Source of the DNA: CAIKLP01 sp965279595
GTDB lineage: Bacteria; Bacteroidota; Bacteroidia; Sphingobacteriales; Sphingobacteriaceae
Length of the DNA stretch: 64,000 nucleotides
NCBI GenBank assembly: GCA_965279595.1
Contig: OZ257246.1
Coordinates: 124,001 to 188,000, forward strand
Direction: 5' to 3'
Positions 26,527 through 34,046 of this stretch are shown one piece after another (within the stretch, counting starts at the first letter, position 1; each line of letters starts with the position of its first letter). The position numbers were made by a program, and so were the translations under genes. The notes below the pieces were generated by a model. That model saw only the letters and a list, made by a program, of their open reading frames with translations, was not told the origin of the DNA and ran no database searches.

Positions 26527-27453
26527 TTAATATCTGATTATATCAACACTTGAAACTCCTGCATCTATTGAAATTGTTAATGTTTTTGCATTTGGATCAA
26601 AGGTTTCTGATTCATATTTATTGTCATTCACTTTTTTCAATCCTTCTAAATTTTTAGAAGATAAAACGGCATCTAATTTTAGATTGCAATTTACATTTTC
26701 TGGAATTCTTAATGTTACACTGGATGCTCCTGCATTTATTTCTACATCATTATCAATCAATCCACCGAGTTTAATATCTAATGCTGCTGCACCTGCATCC
26801 ATTTTTAATTCTTTGATTTTGTATTTACTCAAATCAAACATAACATCACCTGCACCAATTGAAAAATCCATTGTCCAAATAGGATTGGTGTTCAATTTCA
26901 TTACGACATTATTATCAAACTCTCCATCTTTAAATTTAAAATGATTGTTATTCATTTTTAAAGTGATGTCTTCTAAAGAATCGGTATGTACATTTTCTAA
27001 CATGTACTGACTTCCTTTGAAAGTGGTTGTTGCTTGTAATAATTGATTTGTGGTATCCTCAATCGCAAATGAGGCAGCTCCGCCTTCAAAAACCAAATTT
27101 GCAATTTTTGTTTCAGGTTTTAATTCTACATTAAAATTTTGAGCAGAATAACTTGTATCAGAGCTATCTGAATGATGCCAACTAAAATCATTCTCTGTGG
27201 TTCCCCAATTAACACCTTTAACTAGAATTAAAACAACTGTTACAATCATAATAACTGGAACCAACCATTGAAATTTAGACAAGGCTTCAGTTTTTGTTAA
27301 GCTGCTAATACCAATAAATATAAGCGCTACAGGCCAATAACGCACCAATTCTGACCAATGAATATCAAATTCTAAAAAGTTAAAATTTCTAAGTACCAAC
27401 AATGCACCGATGATTACTAAGAAAATTCCCCAACTTAATCCACGTAATTTCAT
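26527..27453 (-). CDS. LiaI/LiaF-like membrane protein with a toast-rack domain
   Basis: A 308-aa protein. Residues 1-80 hold three hydrophobic segments (SWGIFLVIIGALLVLRNF; the LiaI/LiaF-like pair WPVALIFIGISSL and WLVPVIMIVTVVLILV). From about 110 on there is a repetitive beta-rich region (FNVELKPETKIANLVFEGGAASFAI, MDFSIGAGDVMFDLS, MDAGAAALDIKLGG, INAGASSVTLRIP) typical of the cell-wall-active-antibiotics-response/'toast rack' fold. It follows the PspC gene by 33 nt. The pair resembles envelope-stress modules; no direct evidence of function. Confidence 0.85.
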   Translation of the reverse strand: MKLRGLSWGIFLVIIGALLVLRNFNFLEFDIHWSELVRYWPVALIFIGISSLTKTEALSKFQWLVPVIMIVTVVLILVKGVNWGTTENDFSWHHSDSSDTSYSAQNFNVELKPETKIANLVFEGGAASFAIEDTTNQLLQATTTFKGSQYMLENVHTDSLEDITLKMNNNHFKFKDGEFDNNVVMKLNTNPIWTMDFSIGAGDVMFDLSKYKIKELKMDAGAAALDIKLGGLIDNDVEINAGASSVTLRIPENVNCNLKLDAVLSSKNLEGLKKVNDNKYESETFDPNAKTLTISIDAGVSSVDIIRY

Positions 27454-27486
27454 AATTATTTTATTTTATGATTTAAAAAATCTTAT

Positions 27487-27933
27487 TTAATTAATTTTAT
27501 TTCTCTGAGTATTATTCCAGATTATTCCAGCACCAACTGCCACTAAAATCATTGGCCATAATTTATGGAAATCAAACCAAGGAATAAATTCATCAGCTAA
27601 AAAAATCATACCTAAAGTAACAAGAACCAAACCACCAATTACACTATCGTTTCTTCTTTTTCTTTTGTGGTCTACTTTTGCTTCTGTGAAATTACCGGTG
27701 CTTTCATCTTTAATTGTGTAATCAGTTTGTTCTGCATTATTTACATAATTAATTTGTTCAGGAATTACAATCCATAAAATGATGTACAATAAAAAACCAG
27801 AGCCAAATCCAATTAATGCTACTAAAAATAGTGCACGAACTAAAGTGGTATCTACATCAAAATAATCTGCTAAGCCTGCACATACCCCACCAATACTTGC
27901 TTTTTGTTTGTTTCTAAAAAGTTGCTTTTTCAT
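27487..27933 (-). CDS. PspC domain-containing membrane protein
   Basis: A 148-aa membrane protein. The N-terminal PspC domain (about 3-60) has KASIGGVCAGLADYFDVDTTLVRALF and a membrane helix ending in IVIPEQ. A charged linker (about 62-105) leads to two further hydrophobic segments. PspC proteins take part in phage-shock-type envelope stress responses. First gene of a two-gene operon with the toast-rack protein, with a promoter match at 27975-28002. Confidence 0.9.
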   Translation of the reverse strand: MKKQLFRNKQKASIGGVCAGLADYFDVDTTLVRALFLVALIGFGSGFLLYIILWIVIPEQINYVNNAEQTDYTIKDESTGNFTEAKVDHKRKRRNDSVIGGLVLVTLGMIFLADEFIPWFDFHKLWPMILVAVGAGIIWNNTQRNKIN

Positions 27934-27974
27934 TTTTTTAAATTAGTTTGTTGTTCAAAAGTGATTCATTATTA

Positions 27975-28002
27975 CAAAACTATATATGGGTACTCGTTCA
28001 AA
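27975..28002 (-). promoter_or_regulatory. Promoter of the pspC/toast-rack operon
   Basis: Minus strand: TTTG (27999-28002), a 16-nt spacer, then TAGTTTTG (27975-27982). Both elements match the Bacteroidota consensus; the spacer is one base shorter than usual. Predicted leader about 37 nt. Confidence 0.5.
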
Positions 28003-28043
28003 TAAGTATTCAACCCGATGAATGCTTGTTTCAGAAAGATAAA

Positions 28044-28742
28044 TTATATTGTTCCTTCTTGGGGTCTTAAAATTATTTCCTCAATACAAGCTCCTGCAGA
28101 AAGTTGTATTGCATTTAAAATTGCTGAAGCCACATCATCAGGTAAAATAAACCTTTCTTTTGGTATGGCTGTACCATCCCAGGAGGCAGTTAAAGTAGAA
28201 CCAGGGATAATTGCAGTCACCTTTATTCCTTTATCCTTTAACTCTTCTCTTAAGCATTTGGTAAAACCATATAATGCAAATTTGCTCACTGAATAAGAAA
28301 ATGCAGCAGGTATTGGCTCTAAACTTGCAACAGAACATATATTGAAAATATGGCCTTTACGCTGTTGTATGAATGTGGGCAATAGCCCTTTTGTTAAATT
28401 ATAGGCAGAAAAAAGGTTAATATTCAGCATTTGTTGTAAGGCATTATCAGGTTCATGCAGAATGTCAGCAGCTAAATAAGTTCCTGCATTGTTTACTAAA
28501 ATATCAATATCCAACTTCATAGCATGAATTGTTGAAATTAAAAACTGCATGCCAACTGGGTCAGATACATCAGCTGCAATGGTTTCCACATTTACTTTAT
28601 GCATTTTTAATAACTGTTGTGCTTGTTGATCTAATTCACTTTTATTTCTAGCCACTGTTATCAAATCATAGCCTTCTGCTGCAAACCTTTCCACTATTGC
28701 TTTTCCCATTCCTTTGGTTGCACCTGTAATAATTGCTCTCAT
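28044..28742 (-). CDS. SDR family NAD(P)-dependent oxidoreductase
   Basis: A 232-aa classical short-chain dehydrogenase: cofactor loop GATKGMGKAI (about 7-16), NNAG (about 87-90), catalytic Ser in ICSVAS and Tyr/Lys in YSVSK. It resembles 3-oxoacyl-ACP reductases and sepiapterin-type SDRs, but the substrate cannot be assigned. Divergent from mlaE. A minus-strand TATCTTTA lies about 16 nt before the start. Confidence 0.88.
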   Translation of the reverse strand: MRAIITGATKGMGKAIVERFAAEGYDLITVARNKSELDQQAQQLLKMHKVNVETIAADVSDPVGMQFLISTIHAMKLDIDILVNNAGTYLAADILHEPDNALQQMLNINLFSAYNLTKGLLPTFIQQRKGHIFNICSVASLEPIPAAFSYSVSKFALYGFTKCLREELKDKGIKVTAIIPGSTLTASWDGTAIPKERFILPDDVASAILNAIQLSAGACIEEIILRPQEGTI

Positions 28743-28857
28743 AATTATTCAATTTTGGATAAAGATAATTAGAAATATTTGTGCTCAGCCATTCTTAAAA
28801 GGAATTGATTCGCATAAATTCAGCATTTTCTTTACTTTTACCCTAATAATTAAAAAT

Positions 28858-29592
28858 ATGTTTTTTTATCATTTTGGTCGGTACATTTTATTATTGAAAA
28901 GTGTTTTTTCAAAACCGGAAAATTTTCAGGTCTATAAAAAAGAAATATTTAGGGAAATGGTTGTGATTGGCATTGGTTCTGTAGGAATCGTTTGTATCAT
29001 TTCTGTATTCTTAGGAGCTGTAACTTGTATTCAAACAGCATTTCAATTGGTTAGTGGAATTATTCCAAGAACTGTAATAGGTCAAATCACTAGAGATTCT
29101 ACTATACTAGAATTTAGTCCTACCATTACTTTATTGGTTTTATCAGGTAGAGTTGGTGGAAGTATTTCTTCTCAAATAGGAACTATGCGTGTAACTGAAC
29201 AAATTGATGCATTAGAAATAATGGGTGTCAATTCATCAGGTTATTTAATTCTTCCAAAAATTACTGCTGCACTAATTACCATACCGATGTTGATTATTTT
29301 ATCAATGTTTTTAAGTTTGGTTGGTGGTTATGTTGCTGGTTCTTTATCAGGTGTTGTTACCCCTCAAGAATATGTTGCTGGTATTATGAAAGATTGGAAT
29401 TCATTTATCATCACTGTGGCATTGGTAAAAACAGTTGTATTTTCATTTTTGATGACAACAGTATCTGCTTACCAAGGATTTTATACAAAAGGAGGCGCAT
29501 TGGAAGTAGGTGTATCAAGTACTAAAGCAGTTGTATATAGTTGTGTGTTAATTTTATTTTCAGATTATTTAGTTGCTCAAGTTTTATTATAA
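28858..29592 (+). CDS. mlaE: MlaE-type ABC transporter permease
   Basis: Permease of the Mla-type phospholipid transporter, which moves lipids between the inner and outer membranes. ATG 28858 gives 244 aa, the normal length; the frame is open further upstream to 28714 but that part is not family-like and overlaps the divergent SDR start. Hydrophobic helices and the MlaE segments TCIQTAFQLVSG, VLSGRVGGSISSQIGTMRVTEQIDALEIMGVN and AYQGFYTKGGALEVGVSSTKAVV are clear. The stop overlaps the next ATG (TAATG). Confidence 0.92.
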   Translation: MFFYHFGRYILLLKSVFSKPENFQVYKKEIFREMVVIGIGSVGIVCIISVFLGAVTCIQTAFQLVSGIIPRTVIGQITRDSTILEFSPTITLLVLSGRVGGSISSQIGTMRVTEQIDALEIMGVNSSGYLILPKITAALITIPMLIILSMFLSLVGGYVAGSLSGVVTPQEYVAGIMKDWNSFIITVALVKTVVFSFLMTTVSAYQGFYTKGGALEVGVSSTKAVVYSCVLILFSDYLVAQVLL

Positions 29593-30335
29593 TGATTGAA
29601 GTAAAAAATGTTTCCAAATCATTTGACGACAAACAAGTTCTGAAAAACATATCAGCAGTGTTTAGTCCAGGCATTACCAATTTAATTATTGGTGGTAGTG
29701 GGTCAGGTAAAACTACTTTGATAAAATGCATGGTAGGTTTGCATATTATTGATGAAGGTGAAATTTTATATGATCATTTAGATTTTAGTAAATTAAATTT
29801 CAAAGAAAAAATTCCTGTACGGAAAGAAATTGGAATGCTATTTCAAAGTTCTGCCCTTTTCGATTCTATGAATGTAGAAGAAAATATTTTATTCCCTTTG
29901 AATATGTTTAGCGATATGAGTTTATCTGAAAAAATGGATCGTATCGATTTTTGTTTAAAAAGAGTAAACCTTGATAATGTCAAAAAGCTAAGTCCAGCAG
30001 AGCTTTCAGGTGGAATGAAAAAAAGAGTTGGCATTGCAAGAGCCATTGCGATGCAGCCGAAATATTTATTTTGCGATGAACCCAATTCAGGATTAGATCC
30101 AAAAACTTCTATAGTAATTGATAACCTTATTCAAGAAATAACAGAAGAATATAATATTACTACAATCATCAATACACATGATATGAATTCAGTAATTGAA
30201 ATTGGAGAAAATATTATTTTCCTTCATCAAGGTGAGAAATGGTGGGAAGGTTCAAATAAAGAAATTAGGAGTACTGATAATAAAGAATTAAATGAATTTG
30301 TTTTTGCAAGTAAGTTTATGCGTAGTCATGAATAG
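29592..30335 (+). CDS. mlaF: MlaF-type ABC transporter ATP-binding protein
   Basis: ATPase partner of MlaE, 247 aa from the ATG that overlaps the mlaE stop. It carries Walker A GGSGSGKTT (about 36-44), the Q-loop MLFQSSALFDSM, signature LSGGMKKRVGIARAIA and Walker B LFCDEPNSGLDP, the last with Asn where most members have Thr. No MCE-domain gene (mlaD) follows: the next gene is a methyltransferase. The substrate-binding partner must be encoded elsewhere. Confidence 0.92.
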   Translation: MIEVKNVSKSFDDKQVLKNISAVFSPGITNLIIGGSGSGKTTLIKCMVGLHIIDEGEILYDHLDFSKLNFKEKIPVRKEIGMLFQSSALFDSMNVEENILFPLNMFSDMSLSEKMDRIDFCLKRVNLDNVKKLSPAELSGGMKKRVGIARAIAMQPKYLFCDEPNSGLDPKTSIVIDNLIQEITEEYNITTIINTHDMNSVIEIGENIIFLHQGEKWWEGSNKEIRSTDNKELNEFVFASKFMRSHE

Positions 30336-30374
30336 TAAATTTGAAAATTCATTTTACTTTTAAAATATAATTAG

Positions 30375-31253
30375 ATGATACAATTGCTAAAGCCAGAGAA
30401 TTGGATAGATTATGAATTAATTGATTGTGGCAACTTTGAAAAGTTAGAACGCTTTGGCAAATACATTACTATTCGTCCTGAACCTCAAGCAATATGGGAT
30501 CCCGCTTTATCTGAAAAAGAATGGGAAAAATTAGCTCATGTAAAATTCAAACCGAAAAGTAGTTCTTCAGGTGAGTGGATAAAACTAAAATCAACAATGC
30601 CGGATCGTTGGCATATAGGATATAAAACCAAGGATATTGATATACAATTCAGATTAGCATTAACCTCATTCAAACATGTAGGTATATTTCCAGAACAAGC
30701 AGCTAATTGGGATTATTCAGCCAATGCAATTAAACAAATGAAAATTGAGCAACCCAAAGTGTTGAATTTATTTGCATACACAGGAGGCGCTTCATTAGCT
30801 GCTAGGTCAGCTGGTGCAGAAGTTACACACGTTGATTCCATTAAACAAGTTGTTACATGGGCAAATGAAAACCAAGAACTCTCCAATTTAAAAGATATTA
30901 AATGGGTTGTGGAAGATGCTTTGAAATTTGTAAAGCGTGAGGTGAAGCGTGCTAAAAAATACAATGGAATTATTTTAGATCCACCTGCATTTGGACATGG
31001 ACCCAACGGAGAAAAATGGAAATTAGAAGAAAGTATCAATGAGATATTGAAAGATGTAGCACAATTAGCAGATGAAAAAAACTTCTTTTTAATTTTAAAC
31101 ACTTACTCTTTAGGATTTTCATCCATTATTGTAGAAAATCTAATTCGATCATCTTTCAAAAACATCAGCAATTTAGAAATTGGTGAATTGTATTTACAAG
31201 CTACTAAAGGTGCTAAACTGCCATTGGGTGTATTTGGCAAATTGAGATACTAA
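30375..31253 (+). CDS. Class I SAM-dependent methyltransferase (RlmI-like)
   Basis: A 292-aa methyltransferase of the COG1092 type. SAM-binding motif I is LNLFAYTGGASLAARSAGAEVTHVD, and motif IV is LDPPAFGHGPNGEKW. The family includes 23S rRNA m5C methyltransferases such as RlmI, but the N-terminal PUA domain of RlmI is not evident; residues 1-95 are a different, shorter region. An rRNA target is likely but unproven. It follows mlaF by 39 nt and ends in a GAAA-loop terminator. Confidence 0.85.
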   Translation: MIQLLKPENWIDYELIDCGNFEKLERFGKYITIRPEPQAIWDPALSEKEWEKLAHVKFKPKSSSSGEWIKLKSTMPDRWHIGYKTKDIDIQFRLALTSFKHVGIFPEQAANWDYSANAIKQMKIEQPKVLNLFAYTGGASLAARSAGAEVTHVDSIKQVVTWANENQELSNLKDIKWVVEDALKFVKREVKRAKKYNGIILDPPAFGHGPNGEKWKLEESINEILKDVAQLADEKNFFLILNTYSLGFSSIIVENLIRSSFKNISNLEIGELYLQATKGAKLPLGVFGKLRY

Positions 31254-31304
31254 TCAAAAATTTAGAATTATCCTCAAACTCCCATCGTTTCTTCATTTCT
31301 ATAA

Positions 31305-31326
31305 GAAAAAACCGAAAGGTTTTTTC
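31305..31326 (+). terminator. Intrinsic terminator with GAAA tetraloop
   Basis: GAAAAAACC (31305-31313), loop GAAA, GGTTTTTTC (31318-31326): a perfect 9-bp stem with the T-run in its 3' arm. It closes the methyltransferase gene and ends 12 nt before the next ATG (31338). Confidence 0.8.
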
Positions 31327-31333
31327 ATCTTTG
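31326..31333 (+). promoter_or_regulatory. Candidate -7 element of the ABC-F gene
   Basis: CATCTTTG (one mismatch to TAnnTTTG) directly abuts the terminator and sits 4 nt before the ATG at 31338. No clear TTTG lies at the expected distance upstream. A leaderless start is possible; read-through from the methyltransferase is the alternative. Confidence 0.35.
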
Positions 31334-31337
31334 CGGC

Positions 31338-33224
31338 ATGAGTAATTTTATTTCGGCTGAACAGTTAGGGCATTCATTTCAAGACAATTGGCTTTTTAAA
31401 GGCCTTAATTTGGGTTTAAATTCTGGGCAAAGAATGGCCTTAGTTGGCGTAAACGGAGCTGGAAAATCTACTTTGATGAAAATTCTATCCGGAAAAATCA
31501 TTCCACAAGAAGGCAAAGTGGTTGCGAATAAAGATTTAAGAGCTGGCTATTTAGAACAAGAGCCAGAGTTTGATGGCGAACAAAGTATCAGTGACTTTAT
31601 CTTCAGTTTAGATAATATTCAACAACAATTAATTAGAAGATATGAAGAATTAATTGATGACCCTAATGCAGATCATGCTGAAATAGGTAAACTCACTGAT
31701 GAATTATCCAATGCCAATGCTTGGGAGTACGAACACAATATTCGACAAATACTAGGAACACTTGATATTCACCATTACCATCAAAAAATAAAAACACTTT
31801 CAGGTGGACAAAAAAAACGTTTGGCTTTAGCTAAATTATTAATTGATGACCCTGATGTTTATATATTAGATGAACCTACCAACCATTTGGATATTGATAC
31901 TATTGAATGGTTGGAAGAATTTTTAAGAGTTGGAAATAAAACTATTTTATTAGTAACTCATGATCGTTACTTTTTAGATAATGTTTGTAATGAAATTGCT
32001 GAATTAGAAAACGGAAAAGTATTTACTTATAAAGGAAACTATAGCTATTATTTAGAAAAGAAAGCAGAACGAGAAGCCATGGATGCTTCAAGTTTAGAGA
32101 AGAATTTAAACTTGCTTAGAAAAGAGTTGGAATGGATGCGTCGTCAACCAAAAGCACGAACCACGAAATCAAAATCAAGGATCGATTCATTTTATGATTT
32201 AGAAGATAAAACAAAAAATAAATCGATTAAAGGTGAAGTTGAATTAAATGTAAAAATCGCTAAACAAGGAAATAAAATATTAGAACTTCATCATGTAAGT
32301 AAAGCATTTGAAGACAAGAATGTGATGGATGATTTTTCTTATGTTTTTAAGAAAGGTGATCGAATTGGTGTTGCTGGAAAAAATGGAACGGGAAAGTCTA
32401 CCTTCCTAAATTTAGTAACGCAAAGAATCAACCCTGATAAAGGAAAAGTTGTAGTTGGAGAAACTACTGTTTACGGGTATTACGAACAAAAGGGATTAAG
32501 CTTTGATGAAAATGAAAGAGTAATTGATGTGGTAAAAAACATCGCTGAATTTATCACTATGGCTGATGGTTCTGTAATCTCTGCTTCTGCCCTACTTACT
32601 AGATTCTTATTCCCACCAGCAAAACAATATGGAATGGTAAGCAAATTAAGTGGTGGCGAAAGAAAACGTTTACACTTAATGAAGGTATTAATTAAAAATC
32701 CGAATTTCTTAATTCTTGATGAGCCTACCAACGATTTAGATATTGACACTTTAAATGTGTTAGAAGAATTTTTACTCAACTTTAAAGGTTGTTTACTACT
32801 AGTTTCTCATGATCGTTATTTGGTAGATAAATTAACTGATCAACTTTTTATTTTTGAAGGTAATGGTGCTATTAAAATTTATAGTGGAAACTATACTGAC
32901 TATAGAGTAGAAAGAGAAGAAGAAGAAGACAAAAAGAAAGCTGAATTAAAAGCAGAACAAAAAGTAGAACGCGATAAAGAAAAAAACAAAGCAGCAGCAA
33001 CTCCTGTAAAATCAAAGCTTTCATTCAAAGAGCAAAAAGAACTAGAAACTCTTGAACAAGAACTTGCTGATTTAGAAGTCAAACAAATTGAATTGACAAA
33101 AGCACTTAATCAAGAAAATACTTCACATGAAGAGTTGATGCAAATTGCAAAAGATATTGAACAAGTGAAGGAAATTATTGATGTGAAAAGTGGGAGATGG
33201 ATGGAGTTATCGGAACGAGGATAA
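31338..33224 (+). CDS. uup: ABC-F family ATPase, Uup-like
   Basis: A 628-aa protein with two ABC domains and no membrane segments. First Walker A GVNGAGKST (37-45), signature LSGGQKKRLALAKLL, DEPTNHLD; linker with ELEWMRRQPKARTTKSKSRI; second Walker A GKNGTGKST (about 347), LSGGERKRLHLMKVL, DEPTNDLD. From about 530 there is a Lys/Glu-rich stretch and a coiled-coil C-terminal domain (about 560-628), as in E. coli Uup (635 aa). ABC-F proteins act on the ribosome; Uup has been tied to ribosome rescue and to DNA branch intermediates. Confidence 0.9.
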   Translation: MSNFISAEQLGHSFQDNWLFKGLNLGLNSGQRMALVGVNGAGKSTLMKILSGKIIPQEGKVVANKDLRAGYLEQEPEFDGEQSISDFIFSLDNIQQQLIRRYEELIDDPNADHAEIGKLTDELSNANAWEYEHNIRQILGTLDIHHYHQKIKTLSGGQKKRLALAKLLIDDPDVYILDEPTNHLDIDTIEWLEEFLRVGNKTILLVTHDRYFLDNVCNEIAELENGKVFTYKGNYSYYLEKKAEREAMDASSLEKNLNLLRKELEWMRRQPKARTTKSKSRIDSFYDLEDKTKNKSIKGEVELNVKIAKQGNKILELHHVSKAFEDKNVMDDFSYVFKKGDRIGVAGKNGTGKSTFLNLVTQRINPDKGKVVVGETTVYGYYEQKGLSFDENERVIDVVKNIAEFITMADGSVISASALLTRFLFPPAKQYGMVSKLSGGERKRLHLMKVLIKNPNFLILDEPTNDLDIDTLNVLEEFLLNFKGCLLLVSHDRYLVDKLTDQLFIFEGNGAIKIYSGNYTDYRVEREEEEDKKKAELKAEQKVERDKEKNKAAATPVKSKLSFKEQKELETLEQELADLEVKQIELTKALNQENTSHEELMQIAKDIEQVKEIIDVKSGRWMELSERG

Positions 33225-33286
33225 ATCTGAATTTTAAATTAGTCAGTTGTTGGTTTCTTGCATTAATACCCAATTCTCAATTCAAC

Positions 33287-33985
33287 CTATAATTGAGCAC
33301 TAGAACTATTAGCACGTTTAGCTTTTCTGCCTTTCATCATCTTCTTTGGAATATTAGTTCCAATAGAAACATACATCAACTGACTGGTAGTTGGCTTGAA
33401 ATTTAGTAGGGCATTGTTTGCATAAATCTTTTGGTTATCTGTTTGTAAAAAATTCTGCAAATAATATTTGAAACGAATGTATTGTCCTGTTGAAGTATGG
33501 AGTTCAACAAATAAAGATGGATTAATAGGCGTTACTCGATTAGAAAACCATTCACTGAATTTCTTTTTCTCATCATTATAATATACTTTTTGTTTATAGG
33601 CAAACATCCATTCAATTTCTGCACCTAAAGCTATGTATGCTTTTGATTGCATATTGCCTAATTTGATTGCCAAAGGAATCCCTAAACTATATGAACGCTG
33701 TTTTACTTTTAGTGAATCATTGAATTCATTGATAAATCCTACGTTCCTCAAACCCAAACCAGAATAGATTCCAAAATGATTATTGAAATTATGGTGGTTT
33801 TGACGTTGAAAATGATAGAAAGAAGAGAAGCGAACGATGCTTCTTGAATTTATTGCTGAAGCTTTTATATCTCCAAAAGAAAAAATAGTTTCTGTTACTA
33901 CTTCTTTATATTTTTTTTCAAAAGATTGTGCATTTGATTGCAAAGCAATCATTGCAATAGATAGAGCAATAAATAATTTTTTCAT
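33287..33985 (-). CDS. Putative outer-membrane beta-barrel protein, function unknown
   Basis: A 232-aa protein that I cannot assign to a named family. It has a signal peptide (about 1-19, cleavage after SNAQ) and about eight amphipathic strand-like stretches (for example HFGIYSGLGLRNVGF, YSLGIPLAIKLG, AYIALGAEIEWMFAYKQK, YIRFKYYLQNF, QLMYVSIGTNIPK). The C-terminus is unusually basic and Ser-rich (KKMMKGRKAKRANSSS), not the usual barrel-ending aromatic. Single gene, convergent with the ABC-F gene and just downstream of parC. Confidence 0.65.
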   Translation of the reverse strand: MKKLFIALSIAMIALQSNAQSFEKKYKEVVTETIFSFGDIKASAINSRSIVRFSSFYHFQRQNHHNFNNHFGIYSGLGLRNVGFINEFNDSLKVKQRSYSLGIPLAIKLGNMQSKAYIALGAEIEWMFAYKQKVYYNDEKKKFSEWFSNRVTPINPSLFVELHTSTGQYIRFKYYLQNFLQTDNQKIYANNALLNFKPTTSQLMYVSIGTNIPKKMMKGRKAKRANSSSAQL

Positions 33986-34046
33986 AAACTATTTTCTAGT
34001 TAAGCTATTTACAAGATAATAAGAAAATGTGAAAGCTCCGACAATT

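Noticed and set aside
28714..28857. N-terminal extension of MlaE by 48 residues
   Set aside because: The extension overlaps the divergent SDR start, is not like MlaE, and the ATG at 28858 gives the normal length.
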